The position numbers and the translations under genes are program-made. A stretch of DNA of 64,000 bases from Priestia filamentosa (GTDB lineage Bacteria; Bacillota; Bacilli; Bacillales; Bacillaceae_H): contig NZ_FXAJ01000008.1 of NCBI RefSeq assembly GCF_900177535.1, positions 62,001 to 126,000 on the forward strand. Reading direction: 5' to 3'. Positions 28,737 to 38,300 of this stretch are shown here, piece after piece. How positions within the stretch are numbered: the stretch's first letter is position 1; the number at the start of each line of letters is the position of its first letter. The notes below the pieces were generated by a model, which ran no database searches, was not told where the DNA came from, and saw only the letters and a list, made by a program, of their open reading frames with translations.

Positions 28737-28802
28737 TTTTGTGACTTATTTGTGACAAATTAATTATCATTTTTTGACGACTAGTCAAAAGAAAGTTAAT
28801 GT
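28737..28802 (+). promoter_or_regulatory. qox regulatory region: tandem TTTGTGAC repeats and inverted repeat
   Basis: TTTGTGAC occurs at 28738-28745 and 28749-28756, an 11-bp (one helical turn) repeat resembling ResD half-sites (TTTGTGAAT). Downstream TTTTGAC / GTCAAAA (28772-28790) forms a 7-bp inverted repeat containing a possible -35 TTGACG (28774-28779), with -10 TAATGT (28797-28802) after 17 bp. The 28657-28960 gap holds nothing else clear. Assignment is tentative. Confidence 0.5.
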
Positions 28803-28960
28803 CGTAAAATATGTGGTATTGTGGATAGGTAAATAAAACGTTGTGTTTTTTTGTCTTCTACTATATTACTCTACTCGACTTCCATAAATAGTAAGTGGGG
28901 TAGTTGAGGTTTAAAATTTTATAATATCCTTTTTTAAAACAAAGGAAAGGAGGAACATCC

Positions 28961-29896
28961 ATGAAAAAGCTTCAAAAAGTGAGTCGCAAGTGGATCTCAT
29001 TGTCTGCTCTAGCTATTCTCTTTTTATTGAGTGGCTGTGATCTAAAGATGGGTGTATTAAACCCACAAGGACCAGTGGCTCAAACTCAATATGACCTAAT
29101 TATGTGGTCGATTGGTTTTATGCTTATTATCATTGTGGTTGTTTTCGTTTTATTTGCTGTAGTTCTTATTAAGTATCGTGAAAGACCAGATAATATGAAT
29201 TACGAGCCACCAGAGGTACACGGAAATACATTCCTTGAAATCGTCTGGACTGGTATTCCTATTATCATCGTTATTGCACTATCTATCCCAACAGTCAAAG
29301 CTATCTTTGACTTAGAGAAACCACCACAAGCTGCAAATGCAGAAGAACAACAAGAACCTCTTGTTATCTATGCAACATCAGCTGACTGGAAATGGATTTT
29401 TAGTTATCCTGAACAAGGAATTGAGACGGTTAACTATGTAAACATTCCAGAAGATAGACCAGTTGAATTTAAGTTAACATCTGCTGATTCAATGACGGCT
29501 CTATGGATTCCAGAGCTTGGTGGACAAAAATATGCAATGGCAGGTATGGAAACAACGCTTTATTTACAAGCAGATCACGAAGGCACTTACATGGGACGTA
29601 ACGCTAACTTCAATGGTGAAGGTTTCGCACAAATGGAATTCGAAGTAGAATCTCAAAAACCAGAAGAATTCCAAGAGTGGGCTGATGAAGTAAAAGATAC
29701 GGCTCCTAAGCTTACCGAAAAAGAGTACAACAAAGAGATTCTAAAACAGAGCGTTATGGGTCGTAAGTCTTTCTCAAACACGCATTTAGACTTTGTTGAC
29801 CATGCAAAACAAGACACTTATAACAAGGCTGCAGAAGATCATGAAGGTCATGAAGAAGGCATGGACATGGAAGGCATGGACCATAGCAGTCATTAA
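28961..29896 (+). CDS. qoxA: Quinol oxidase aa3-type subunit II (lipoprotein)
   Basis: A 311-residue subunit II of the terminal menaquinol oxidase. The N-terminus is a lipoprotein signal peptide with lipobox LSGC (Cys26), followed by two membrane helices (~45-70 and ~95-115) and an extracellular cupredoxin domain (SADWKWIFSYPEQGIETVNY; IPELGGQKYAMAGMETTLYL). The Cys pair that binds CuA in cytochrome c oxidases is absent, as expected for quinol oxidases. The C-terminal tail is rich in His, Met and Glu (DHEGHEEGMDMEGMDHSSH), possibly metal-binding. First of four qox genes. Confidence 0.95.
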   Translation: MKKLQKVSRKWISLSALAILFLLSGCDLKMGVLNPQGPVAQTQYDLIMWSIGFMLIIIVVVFVLFAVVLIKYRERPDNMNYEPPEVHGNTFLEIVWTGIPIIIVIALSIPTVKAIFDLEKPPQAANAEEQQEPLVIYATSADWKWIFSYPEQGIETVNYVNIPEDRPVEFKLTSADSMTALWIPELGGQKYAMAGMETTLYLQADHEGTYMGRNANFNGEGFAQMEFEVESQKPEEFQEWADEVKDTAPKLTEKEYNKEILKQSVMGRKSFSNTHLDFVDHAKQDTYNKAAEDHEGHEEGMDMEGMDHSSH

Positions 29897-29976
29897 TCTT
29901 TAAGCTTTTCATCATGAACAGTTTCATAACGCAACATATAATTTTTGCTAGTACAGCGGAAGGAGGAAGCTAAGAG

Positions 29977-31929
29977 ATGAAGCTCGATGAATTTTTCGTC
30001 ACAGGTGATCCGCTAATTTATGGCGCGGATGTTTCCATCGTATTAGCCACTTTAGGTATCATCTTTGTTTTAACTTACTTCAAGAAGTGGAAATGGCTTT
30101 GGACAGAATGGCTTACATCCGTAGATCATAAGAAAATTGGTATCATGTATATCATTGCTGCGGTGCTAATGCTTTTCCGCGGTGGAGTGGATGCCCTTTT
30201 AATGCGTGCTCAACTCACACTTCCAGAGACAGAGTTCTTAAGCTCTTCACATTACAATGAAATTTTTACAACACACGGGACTATTATGATCCTGTTTATG
30301 GCTATGCCATTTTTAATTGGTTTGATTAACGTTGCTGTACCACTACAAATTGGTGCACGTGACGTAGCATTCCCATTTTTAAACTCACTTAGTTTCTGGT
30401 CGTTTTTTATGGGGGCAATGCTTTTCAATATCTCCTTCGTTATCGGGGGATCACCAGATGCAGGTTGGACAGCTTATATGCCTCTAGCTGGCAATGAGTT
30501 AAGCCCAGGCCCTGGACAAAACTTTTACCTGTTAGGATTACAGATTGCCGGTATCGGTACACTTGCAACAGGTATTAACTTCTTAGTTACAATCCTAAAA
30601 ATGCGCGCACCAGGTATGACATTAATGAAAATGCCAATGTTCACTTGGTCAACGCTTATTACAGCTATCATTATTATCTTTGCTTTCCCTGTTTTAACAG
30701 TGGCATTAGCACTTATGACATTTGATAGACTATTTGATGCCAACTTCTTTAACTTAGGAGATGGCGGTATGCCTATGCTTTGGGCTAACTTGTTCTGGGT
30801 TTGGGGACATCCTGAAGTATATATTGTTATTTTACCTGCATTCGGTATTTTCTCGGAAATCGTTTGTACGTTTGCACGTAAAACATTATTTGGTTACAAA
30901 GCAATGGTATTCTCAATGATTGCTATTGCAGGTTTAAGTTTCCTTGTATGGGTCCATCACTTCTTTACAATGGGAGCAGGCGGAGCCGTTAACTCGTTCT
31001 TCTCTGTTTCAACGATGGCAATTGCAATCCCAACAGGGGTTAAGATATTTAACTGGTTATTTACGCTCTACAAAGGGCGCATTAAGATGACCGTTGCGAT
31101 GATGTGGTCACTAGCATTTATCCCGAACTTTGTTATCGGTGGAGTAACAGGGGTTATGCTTGCAATGGCTGCAGCTGATTATCAGTATCACAATACGTAT
31201 TTCCTTATTGCCCACTTCCACTACGTATTAATCGCTGGTACAGTTTTTGCTTGTTTCGCAGGTCTATATTATTGGTATCCAAAAATGTTCGGTCATATGC
31301 TTAACGAACGTTTAGGAAAAATTAGTTTCTGGTTATTTATGATTGGATTTAACGTATGTTTCTTCCCAATGTACTTCTTAGGTCTAATGGGAATGGCACG
31401 TCGTATGTACACTTACTCAGCAGGTCTTGGCTGGACTCCATTAAACGTTATTGCATCTATCGGTGCTGTTGGAATGGGTCTAGGATTCATTGTACTTGTA
31501 TATAGCATTTACTACAGTGCTCGTCATGGTGAACGCGATCTTACTGGTGACCCATGGGATGGTCGTACGCTTGAGTGGATGGTTTCTTCACCACCACCAT
31601 TCTACAACTTCGCTACAACACCAAAAATGACTCGCTTAGATGAGTATTGGTATCAGAAGAAAGAAAAAGGCTTTGAAGCTGCTCGTGAAGTAAAAGAGGA
31701 AGACTTAAAACCAATCCATATGCCAAGCAACTCTGGCTTAGGTGTTATCATGTCAGTCCTCTTGTTCATTGCTGGTTTCGGTCTTGTATTTGAATGGTAC
31801 TGGATGGCTATTCCAGGTCTAGCAGGTATGCTAATCTGTATGGTTATTCGTTCCTTCGATTATGACGATGGCTACTATGTCAGCGTTGAAGAAATTAAAC
31901 GAACACAACGAATCGGAAAGGGGGCGTAA
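29977..31929 (+). CDS. qoxB: Quinol oxidase subunit I (heme-copper centre)
   Basis: A 650-residue catalytic subunit (B. subtilis 649) with about 14-15 membrane helices. It holds low-spin heme ligand region [16 protein letters not shown], the CuB/Tyr motif [27 protein letters not shown] with paired CuB histidines, and [20 protein letters not shown] with the two heme histidines. The complex reduces oxygen to water while pumping protons. Gene spacing after qoxA is 80 bp with GGAGGAAG before the ATG. Confidence 0.97.
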   Translation: MKLDEFFVTGDPLIYGADVSIVLATLGIIFVLTYFKKWKWLWTEWLTSVDHKKIGIMYIIAAVLMLFRGGVDALLMRAQLTLPETEFLSSSHYNEIFTTHGTIMILFMAMPFLIGLINVAVPLQIGARDVAFPFLNSLSFWSFFMGAMLFNISFVIGGSPDAGWTAYMPLAGNELSPGPGQNFYLLGLQIAGIGTLATGINFLVTILKMRAPGMTLMKMPMFTWSTLITAIIIIFAFPVLTVALALMTFDRLFDANFFNLGDGGMPMLWANLFWVWGHPEVYIVILPAFGIFSEIVCTFARKTLFGYKAMVFSMIAIAGLSFLVWVHHFFTMGAGGAVNSFFSVSTMAIAIPTGVKIFNWLFTLYKGRIKMTVAMMWSLAFIPNFVIGGVTGVMLAMAAADYQYHNTYFLIAHFHYVLIAGTVFACFAGLYYWYPKMFGHMLNERLGKISFWLFMIGFNVCFFPMYFLGLMGMARRMYTYSAGLGWTPLNVIASIGAVGMGLGFIVLVYSIYYSARHGERDLTGDPWDGRTLEWMVSSPPPFYNFATTPKMTRLDEYWYQKKEKGFEAAREVKEEDLKPIHMPSNSGLGVIMSVLLFIAGFGLVFEWYWMAIPGLAGMLICMVIRSFDYDDGYYVSVEEIKRTQRIGKGA

Positions 31930-31932
31930 CGC

Positions 31933-32553
31933 ATGGCAGCAGAATCTACACACGCACATGATGCTAATACGCCGCTTGAATATTCCAAAGGCGAGGACAG
32001 AATGACCATTCTTGGCTTCTGGATCTTCCTTGGAGCCGAGATCGCCCTGTTCTCAACACTATTCGCAACATATATGGTTTTACATTCTCGTCCAGCAAAT
32101 GGACCAACTTCAGCTGACTTGTTTAAACCAGAGATCGTTCTTTTAATGACGTTCCTACTTTTAACAAGTAGTTTTACAGGAAGTATGGCTATCCATTATT
32201 TAAGAGCTCAAAAGATGAAAGCAATGGTAACATGGCTTTTAATTACAATGGCTCTTGGTCTTGGATTCCTGGGCTGTGAGATTTTTGAGTTCTATGAGTA
32301 TATTGGACACGAAGGTGTGTCAATTAAGACAAGTGCTTTCTTATCAGCATTCTTTGTTCTCGTAGGAACGCACGGACTTCACGTAACAATCGGTATCGGT
32401 TGGTTAACGTGTATCTTGATTCAATTAAAACAGCGTGGATTTACACCAAAAACTGCTCGTAAAGTATTCATTATCGGTCTTTACTGGCACTTCTTAGATA
32501 TCGTTTGGTTATTTATCTTTACGCTAGTCTATTTATCAGGGATGGTGTTATAA
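31933..32553 (+). CDS. qoxC: Quinol oxidase subunit III
   Basis: A 206-residue membrane protein (B. subtilis 204) with five membrane helices: LGFWIFLGAEIALFSTLFAT, FLLLTSSFTGSMAIHYL, and VGTHGLHVTIGIGWLTCILI typical of COX3. It begins 3 bp after the qoxB stop codon, with its ribosome-binding site (AAAGGGGG) in the qoxB end. Confidence 0.95.
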   Translation: MAAESTHAHDANTPLEYSKGEDRMTILGFWIFLGAEIALFSTLFATYMVLHSRPANGPTSADLFKPEIVLLMTFLLLTSSFTGSMAIHYLRAQKMKAMVTWLLITMALGLGFLGCEIFEFYEYIGHEGVSIKTSAFLSAFFVLVGTHGLHVTIGIGWLTCILIQLKQRGFTPKTARKVFIIGLYWHFLDIVWLFIFTLVYLSGMVL

Positions 32554-32555
32554 TC

Positions 32556-32873
32556 ATGGCTGGAAAAGGATATGCACAAGAGCATCATGATGGGTTTCCT
32601 TGGAAGCTTGTTATCGGCTTTATCCTGTCGATCGTTATTACACTGATCACCGTATGGGTAGCCTTTAGTTCAGGTTTCTCAAACACTGCTATTCTTACTG
32701 TTATGCTTATTCTTGCTTTCTTACAGGCTGGTATGCAGCTCGTGCTGTTCATGCACTTAAGAGAAGGAGAAGGTGCTGTACAGGTTGGGAATATGGTGTA
32801 TGCATTCTTTATTGCAATTGTAATTGTTGCAGGTTCTGTTTGGGTTATGTCATTCGGAATGCACAATCATTAA
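32556..32873 (+). CDS. qoxD: Quinol oxidase subunit IV
   Basis: A 105-residue protein with three membrane helices: FPWKLVIGFILSIVITLITV, LILAFLQAGMQLVLFMHLRE and a last helix ending in FGMHNH. The open frame extends back to 32505 inside qoxC, but ATG 32556, 3 bp after qoxC, matches the B. subtilis start. It ends about 20 residues earlier than B. subtilis QoxD (124), lacking that protein's His-rich tail. Confidence 0.93.
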   Translation: MAGKGYAQEHHDGFPWKLVIGFILSIVITLITVWVAFSSGFSNTAILTVMLILAFLQAGMQLVLFMHLREGEGAVQVGNMVYAFFIAIVIVAGSVWVMSFGMHNH

Positions 32874-32876
32874 TAC

Positions 32877-32913
32877 AAAAAAACCTCGGCTCATTTGAGC
32901 TGAGGTTTTTCTT
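32877..32913. terminator. Rho-independent terminator of qoxABCD
   Basis: AAAAACCTC-GCTCA / TGAGC-GAGGTTTTT type stem with one G-A mismatch; it lies between convergent qoxD and pdxK. Confidence 0.85.
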
Positions 32914-32952
32914 TATATAAGAAATGGATGAGGGGAATTTCCCTCATCCTTT

Positions 32953-33768
32953 TTAAACGTTCTGCTTTTCTTTGCTGCGATATGCACTGTGTTTTGTAGG
33001 TCCAATATATTCATTCAATTGGAAAGAATCACGAATTGCTTCTGTAATAAACTCTTTTGCTGTTAAAATAGCTTCTTTCACGTCTTTACCTTTAGCAAGT
33101 TCAGCTGTGATAGCAGCTGAGTACGTACAGCCTGCTCCATGTGTATACGGTGTATCAATACGCTCACCTTCAAGCACATCGAACGTTTTGCCATCATATA
33201 AAACGTCAACTGCTTTATCATGCTGTAGCTTTCCACCACCTTTAATTAACACATGCTGTGGCCCAAGAGCATGGATTTTTTCAGCTGCAGCTTTCATTTC
33301 TTCTACTGTTGTAGGAGTTCCAAGGCCGCTAATTTGACCTGCTTCAAATAAATTTGGTGTCACGACTGTTGCGCGTGGAGTAAGCGTATCCCGCAGACTT
33401 TCTGCTGTTTCAGGGTGCAGGACTTCATCTTCTCCTTTACAAACCATTACAGGATCGATAACAATGTTTTTTAAATTATATTTATCAATTGTTTCTGCTA
33501 CAAGGTTGATAATTTCAACAGAACCAAGCATGCCTGTTTTCATTGCATCAATTCCAATGCCTTCAACAGTTGTAGAAAGCTGGGCTTTTAGCGTATTAAT
33601 ATCTATAGGAAATACGTTATGAGACCATGTGTTTTTTGGATCCATCGTAACGATAGTTGTTAGAGCTGTCATGCCGTACACTTCACGCTCTTGGAAGGTT
33701 TTTAAATCAGCTTGTATACCTGCGCCTCCACTCGTGTCAGAACCAGCAATTGTTAATACTTTTTTCAT
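32953..33768 (-). CDS. pdxK: Pyridoxine/hydroxymethylpyrimidine kinase
   Basis: A 271-residue ribokinase-fold kinase of the ThiD/PdxK group, the same length as B. subtilis PdxK (YwdB, formerly ThiD). MKKVLTIAGSDTSGGAGIQA opens the protein; KTFQEREVYGMTALTTIVTM is the substrate region; DPVMVCKGEDEVLHPETAES and the anion-hole motif THGAGCTYSAAITAELAKG follow. It can phosphorylate pyridoxal-type vitamers and possibly HMP; which dominates is not readable. The frame opens at 33795, but AAGGAGG lies between that codon and ATG 33768. B. subtilis ywdB is also near ung. Confidence 0.88.
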   Translation of the reverse strand: MKKVLTIAGSDTSGGAGIQADLKTFQEREVYGMTALTTIVTMDPKNTWSHNVFPIDINTLKAQLSTTVEGIGIDAMKTGMLGSVEIINLVAETIDKYNLKNIVIDPVMVCKGEDEVLHPETAESLRDTLTPRATVVTPNLFEAGQISGLGTPTTVEEMKAAAEKIHALGPQHVLIKGGGKLQHDKAVDVLYDGKTFDVLEGERIDTPYTHGAGCTYSAAITAELAKGKDVKEAILTAKEFITEAIRDSFQLNEYIGPTKHSAYRSKEKQNV

Positions 33769-33884
33769 AATGATAAAAAGCCTCCTTGCATCCAAGCAAA
33801 AGTTATCTTTATAGTGTGCTTCTATATTCTATTATATCAATAAATAGGGTGTTTTTCATAGAAGAGGATTAATCTTCCGAGAAA

Positions 33885-33917
33885 CAAAAAAGCATGAGAG
33901 AAGTTTCTCTCATGCTG
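33885..33917 (-). terminator. Rho-independent terminator of ald
   Basis: Minus strand AGCATGAGAGAA / TTCTCTCATGCT, 12 bp, followed by TTTTTTG. Confidence 0.9.
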
Positions 33918-33920
33918 AAA

Positions 33921-35054
33921 TTATACAGAAGCAAATCCGTTTAAAAGAGCTGTTTCAACAGGTACATATGTGTAACCAAGATCATGAGCAACAGCTTTAA
34001 ATGTAATTTCACCATTTGCTACATTGACACCAAGTTTTAATGCTTCATTTTCCGCAACTGCTTTTTGAACTCCTTTGTCAGCAATTTGCAAAGCATATGG
34101 CACGGTTACGTTTGTTAAAGCAATTGTTGAAGTTCGTGCAACAGCGCCAGGCATGTTTGCTACAGCATAGTGAACAACGCCGTGTTTTTCATATGTTGGA
34201 TTATCGTGTGTTGTAATATGGTCAACTGTTTCTACAATACCGCCTTGGTCAATAGCAACGTCTACAATCACAGATCCTTTTGACATTGATTTTACCATGT
34301 CTTCTGTCACAAGAGTCGGAGCTTTAGCACCTGGGATTAGAACAGCACAAATGAGTAGATCAGCCTGTGCAACAGCGCTAGCAATATTAACAGGATTTGA
34401 AATTAATGTTTGAATGTTACTTCCAAAAAGATCGTCAAGCTCACGTAAACGTTCAGGGTTAAGATCGATAATTGTAACATCTGCTCCTAGGCCAACTGCA
34501 ATTTTAGCTGCGTTTGTTCCAACAACACCACCGCCAATAACTGTTACTTTTCCACGATTTACGCCAGGAACGCCTGATAGTAGAATTCCTTTTCCGCCTT
34601 TAGGCTTTTCTAAAAATTGAGCACCAATTTGAGCAGCCATTCGTCCTGCAACTTCACTCATAGGTGTTAAAAGAGGAAGTTTTCCATTACTTGCAACAGT
34701 CTCATAAGCAATAGCTGTAACGCCTTTATTCTTCAATGCTTCAGCAAGGCTTGGCTCAGCTGCTAGATGAAGGTAAGTAAATAGAATAAGTCCTTTTTTA
34801 AAGTAGTCATATTCACTTGGCAGAGGTTCTTTTACTTTCATAATCATATCAGAAGTAGCCCAGACATCTTTTGCTTTTGCAATAATCTCAGCACCTGCTT
34901 GTAGGTAATCCTCATTTACAAATCCACTGCCAACGCCAGCATTTTCTTCAACTAAGACACGATGTCCATGTGCTACAAGTTGAACAACTCCAGAAGGTGT
35001 AAGTGCTACGCGGTTCTCATTGTTTTTAATTTCTGTTGGTACTCCGATAATCAT
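33921..35054 (-). CDS. ald: Alanine dehydrogenase
   Basis: A 377-residue NAD-dependent L-alanine dehydrogenase (B. subtilis Ald: 378), converting alanine to pyruvate and ammonia; important in alanine use and sporulation. [20 protein letters not shown] is the family start; [30 protein letters not shown] (catalytic His), [20 protein letters not shown] (Rossmann) and [20 protein letters not shown] are all present. A longer open frame exists, but ATG 35054 has AAAGGGG in front and begins the conserved domain. It lies downstream of its probable activator adeR with a cre-like site in between. Confidence 0.96.
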   Translation of the reverse strand: MIIGVPTEIKNNENRVALTPSGVVQLVAHGHRVLVEENAGVGSGFVNEDYLQAGAEIIAKAKDVWATSDMIMKVKEPLPSEYDYFKKGLILFTYLHLAAEPSLAEALKNKGVTAIAYETVASNGKLPLLTPMSEVAGRMAAQIGAQFLEKPKGGKGILLSGVPGVNRGKVTVIGGGVVGTNAAKIAVGLGADVTIIDLNPERLRELDDLFGSNIQTLISNPVNIASAVAQADLLICAVLIPGAKAPTLVTEDMVKSMSKGSVIVDVAIDQGGIVETVDHITTHDNPTYEKHGVVHYAVANMPGAVARTSTIALTNVTVPYALQIADKGVQKAVAENEALKLGVNVANGEITFKAVAHDLGYTYVPVETALLNGFASV

Positions 35055-35073
35055 AATTATTATACCCCTTTCG

Positions 35074-35089
35074 ATGTAAGCGTTTTCTA
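35074..35089 (-). promoter_or_regulatory. cre-like (CcpA) site upstream of ald
   Basis: ATGTAAGCGTTTTCTA fits WTGNAANCGNWNNCWW throughout. It lies about 20 bp upstream of the ald start codon in the leader, where CcpA could block elongation. Confidence 0.5.
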
Positions 35090-35221
35090 TATTTATATGA
35101 GAGAAACAAGTGTTCCTCTGATAATGTAGTAAGTGAATTACTATATCTATAGTATATAGCAGAATTATTGGAATCATCTTTGTTGTATTTAGAGAAAGAT
35201 TTTCCGTTCATTTGTGTAAAA

Positions 35222-36469
35222 TCACAAATGAAGACTTTCAGCATAACGTGCAAGTTTGATATCAAGGTATAGGGTAATCTTTTGATTAGGATTTTTTAAA
35301 TTGAGCTCTCCAATTTCTTGAATTCGTTTTAGACGATAATTAAGTGTATTAATATGAATGTTTAATGCTTTTGCTGCTTCATGAAGGTTCTGATCCCGAT
35401 CAAGAAAAATCTCAATTGTTTCAACTAAGTTGCTTTGGTGTTTTTGATCATATGAGACAAGTTTTTCTACCGTCTGGTTTGTAAATCCATCTCTTTGTCT
35501 TTTTTCTAATAATACATCTAAAAATTGGTAAATACCTAATGATTGATAAGTGTAAATGGACTGAGTTTCTTTTGGAAATCGTTTCTTTATAGAAAGAACA
35601 GTAAGCGCCTCTTTGTAACTTTTTGAAATACAGTCAAGGGATTCATATATATTCCCACTGCTCGCATCAGCCAATGAAAGGTTAAATCGTTCTACGGTTT
35701 GTTTTGTGAAGTGTTCAATGAAGTTTTCACATTGCTGAAGAGGCTGTGATCGATTTTTTAATGAGATAAGCAAAATTAATTTATTAAAATCTGTTGTATA
35801 TAAAGAAACTTGAACTTGCTGTGTTGTTTGAAGAAGATAAGAAAGCTTCCTTTCCATATCATCCGTGATTTCTTGGTGAAAACGAAAAACAAGCACGGAA
35901 AATAAAGTTGGGGGTGTAAGTTGCACTTGCTGAAATTGCATGTGAACATCATCTGCTTCTTTTACATGGTCTGTGATTATCTTCCAGAAAAGCTCTTGAG
36001 ATCTCTCTTCTTTTTTATTTTTGCGGATTTGTAGTTGCAATAGTTTGTTTTTTGCCGCTTTTGCCGCACTCTTTAACAGAATGAGTTCTGAGTCTTGGAG
36101 TTTATGGTAAACTTCAAGGGCCCAAATGAAACCAAGAACTTCGTCATTTTTCCAAATAGAAATTGCTACGCGGTTGCCAAGACCAATCTCGTTAATATTC
36201 TCTACTCGAATAGGCTCTCTTGATTGTAATAGGGCAGGAATAGCTCCTTGCTTCCAAAGGTTATTAATTACTTTTTCAGGAACGCGTCGACCTATGATTG
36301 TAGAAATACGAGCAGGATCAATCTCATCTTGATGTGTGCTGTAAGCTAAAAGTCGATGGTTCGCATCTTCAATTGTAATAGGACACTTTAATACATCACT
36401 AATATGGTCAGCAAACTCATCTAGTGAGTCAAAATTAGATTGGAACGGATCGTGTTGTTTTATACTCAT
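35222..36469 (-). CDS. adeR: PucR-family activator of alanine dehydrogenase (AdeR)
   Basis: A 415-residue regulator. Residues ~10-160 form a GAF-like sensory part (EDANHRLLAYSTHQDEIDPA; NRVAISIWKNDEVLGFIWAL), the middle is a GGDEF-like/CdaR region, and the C-terminus is the PucR helix-turn-helix HEAAKALNIHINTLNYRLKR-IQEIGELNLKNP. In B. subtilis AdeR (YukF), next to ald, activates ald in response to alanine; the same adjacency here supports the symbol. GAGGGG precedes the ATG. Both genes read on the minus strand, separated by 167 bp. Confidence 0.87.
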   Translation of the reverse strand: MSIKQHDPFQSNFDSLDEFADHISDVLKCPITIEDANHRLLAYSTHQDEIDPARISTIIGRRVPEKVINNLWKQGAIPALLQSREPIRVENINEIGLGNRVAISIWKNDEVLGFIWALEVYHKLQDSELILLKSAAKAAKNKLLQLQIRKNKKEERSQELFWKIITDHVKEADDVHMQFQQVQLTPPTLFSVLVFRFHQEITDDMERKLSYLLQTTQQVQVSLYTTDFNKLILLISLKNRSQPLQQCENFIEHFTKQTVERFNLSLADASSGNIYESLDCISKSYKEALTVLSIKKRFPKETQSIYTYQSLGIYQFLDVLLEKRQRDGFTNQTVEKLVSYDQKHQSNLVETIEIFLDRDQNLHEAAKALNIHINTLNYRLKRIQEIGELNLKNPNQKITLYLDIKLARYAESLHL

Positions 36470-36657
36470 AAATTTCCCCTCATTTATCGAAGCTTTTACA
36501 AACAGTATACAAGAAAATAAAAGGTTCTGTGTAAAGAGAAATTAAAACAATGTTTTTAAAATCTATTTTTGCTAAAAAAATAAAATAATCTTTCATATAG
36601 AGGAAGAAAAGAAGAAATTTTTCTGAAAAATGTGTACAATAGAAGTATCATGGCACA

Positions 36658-36666
36658 TGTTATAAT
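36658..36666 (+). promoter_or_regulatory. Extended -10 promoter for the gndA leader
   Basis: TGTTATAAT is a perfect extended -10 element (TGNTATAAT). No good -35 is present at 17 bp. Transcription would start near 36673, leaving a ~175-nt leader before gndA. Confidence 0.65.
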
Positions 36667-36672
36667 AGACAA

Positions 36673-36815
36673 TCTTTACAAGCTAGTTTATCCTGCTTGA
36701 AAAGTGAACTTTTATTGTGGTATGTTCAACAAAACGAAAATGTTTTAAAAGCTTCAGGATGGGTGCTTTTAAAATAACGTTTTGCCTATGCAAAATGTGC
36801 TAGGGCAAATTCACT
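36673..36815 (+). ncRNA. Candidate structured 5' leader (riboswitch-like) of gndA
   Basis: Hand-folding gives: hairpin A, CAAGC (36679-36683)/GCTTG (36695-36699); a closing helix AGTGAA (36703-36708)/TTCACT (36810-36815); inside it hairpin B, TTTTAAAAGC (36743-36752)/GCTTTTAAAA (36765-36774), extendable by AAAACG/CGTTTT; and hairpin C, TTTGCCTA..GCA/TGC..TAGGGCAAA (36781-36809) with two bulges. Loop A contains ATCCT (36690-36694), complementary to AGGAT (36756-36760) in loop B, allowing a kissing interaction. No clear terminator follows, so control could be translational. I do not recognise it as a known riboswitch class. Confidence 0.55.
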
Positions 36816-36847
36816 CTATATTTTAATTACAGAAGGGAAGAGAAAGT

Positions 36848-38263
36848 ATGTCAAAACAACAAATTGGTGTTATTGGCTTGGCTGTTATGGGTAAAAACCT
36901 TGCTCTTAACATTGAAAGTCGAGGGTATTCAGTTTCTGTTTTTAACCGTTCTCCAGAGAAAACAGAAGAGTTTTTAAAAAATGAAGCAGAAGGTAAAAAT
37001 TTCGTTGGTACATATAGCGTAGAAGAGTTTGTTAACTCTCTTGAAAAACCACGTAAAATCTTGTTAATGGTTAAAGCAGGACCAGCAACAGATGCAACAA
37101 TTGAATCATTAAAGCCTTATTTAGATAAAGAAGATATTTTAATCGATGGCGGAAATACATTCTTTAAAGATACAATTCGTCGTAATGAAGAGCTTGAAAA
37201 AGAAGGGATCCACTTTATTGGAACAGGAGTTTCAGGTGGGGAAGAAGGAGCGCTTAAAGGACCATCTATCATGCCTGGTGGACAAAAAGAAGCGTACGAG
37301 CTTGTAGAGCCTATTCTAGAAGCTATTTCAGCAAAAGTTGATGGCGATTCTTGCTGCACATATATTGGACCAAATGGAGCAGGTCACTACGTAAAAATGG
37401 TTCATAATGGAATTGAGTATGGCGATATGCAGCTGATTTGTGAAGCATATTTCATTATGAAAAATCTTTTAGGTCTAGAGGCACAGGAGTTGCATGAAGT
37501 ATTCTCTGAATGGAATAAAGGTGAGCTTGACAGCTACCTTATCGAAATTACTGCTGATATCTTCACAAAAGTTGATGAAGAAACAGGTAAACCACTTGTT
37601 GACGTGATTTTAGATACAGCAGGTCAAAAAGGAACAGGAAAATGGACAAGCCAAAGCTCTCTTGACCTAGGTGTACCACTTCCGATTATCACAGAATCTG
37701 TATTTTCACGTTTCCTTTCTGCAATGAAAGAAGAGCGTGTGAAAGCAAGTAAAGTACTAAGCGGACCAGAAGCTTCAGCATTTGAAGGGGATAAAGCTGA
37801 ATTTGTAGAAGCTATCCGTAAAGCTCTTTATATGAGTAAGATTTGTTCATATGCTCAAGGATTCGCACAAATGCGTTCAGCATCTGAAGAGTACGATTGG
37901 AACTTAAGCTACGGAGATATCGCTATGATCTTCCGTGGTGGTTGTATTATTCGCGCACAATTCCTACAAAAAATTAAAGATGCATATGATCGTGAATCAG
38001 CTCTAACAAACTTACTTCTGGATCCATATTTCAAAGAGATTGTGGAAGGCTACCAATCAGCGTTACGTGAAGTGATTTCTCTTGCTGTAAAACACGGAAT
38101 TCCTGTACCAGGATTCTCTAGTGCACTAGCTTACTATGATAGCTACCGCACAGAAACATTACCAGCAAACTTACTTCAAGCGCAGCGTGATTATTTCGGT
38201 GCACATACGTATCAACGTATTGATAAAGACGGTATTTTCCATACAGAATGGTTAGAAAAATAA
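36848..38263 (+). CDS. gndA: 6-phosphogluconate dehydrogenase, decarboxylating (long, NADP type)
   Basis: A 471-residue oxidative pentose-phosphate enzyme, close to B. subtilis GndA/YqjI (469). Rossmann start [20 protein letters not shown] with NRSPEKT (NADP-type), [40 protein letters not shown] (catalytic Lys/Asn/Glu) and the C-terminal region [20 protein letters not shown]. The ribosome-binding site is AGAAGGGAAG. It is convergent on a cyclase gene and 0.7 kb from zwf, the first enzyme of the same pathway; in B. subtilis gndA and zwf are adjacent. It is preceded by the structured leader described separately. Confidence 0.95.
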   Translation: MSKQQIGVIGLAVMGKNLALNIESRGYSVSVFNRSPEKTEEFLKNEAEGKNFVGTYSVEEFVNSLEKPRKILLMVKAGPATDATIESLKPYLDKEDILIDGGNTFFKDTIRRNEELEKEGIHFIGTGVSGGEEGALKGPSIMPGGQKEAYELVEPILEAISAKVDGDSCCTYIGPNGAGHYVKMVHNGIEYGDMQLICEAYFIMKNLLGLEAQELHEVFSEWNKGELDSYLIEITADIFTKVDEETGKPLVDVILDTAGQKGTGKWTSQSSLDLGVPLPIITESVFSRFLSAMKEERVKASKVLSGPEASAFEGDKAEFVEAIRKALYMSKICSYAQGFAQMRSASEEYDWNLSYGDIAMIFRGGCIIRAQFLQKIKDAYDRESALTNLLLDPYFKEIVEGYQSALREVISLAVKHGIPVPGFSSALAYYDSYRTETLPANLLQAQRDYFGAHTYQRIDKDGIFHTEWLEK

Positions 38264-38267
38264 ACGT

Positions 38268-38300
38268 AAAAAAGACGCTCAAGCTTGAGCGTCTTTTTTT
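38268..38300. terminator. Bidirectional terminator between gndA and the cyclase gene
   Basis: AAGACGCTCAAGCTTGAGCG plus TCTT is a perfect 24-bp palindrome flanked by A and T runs on both sides. Confidence 0.93.
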
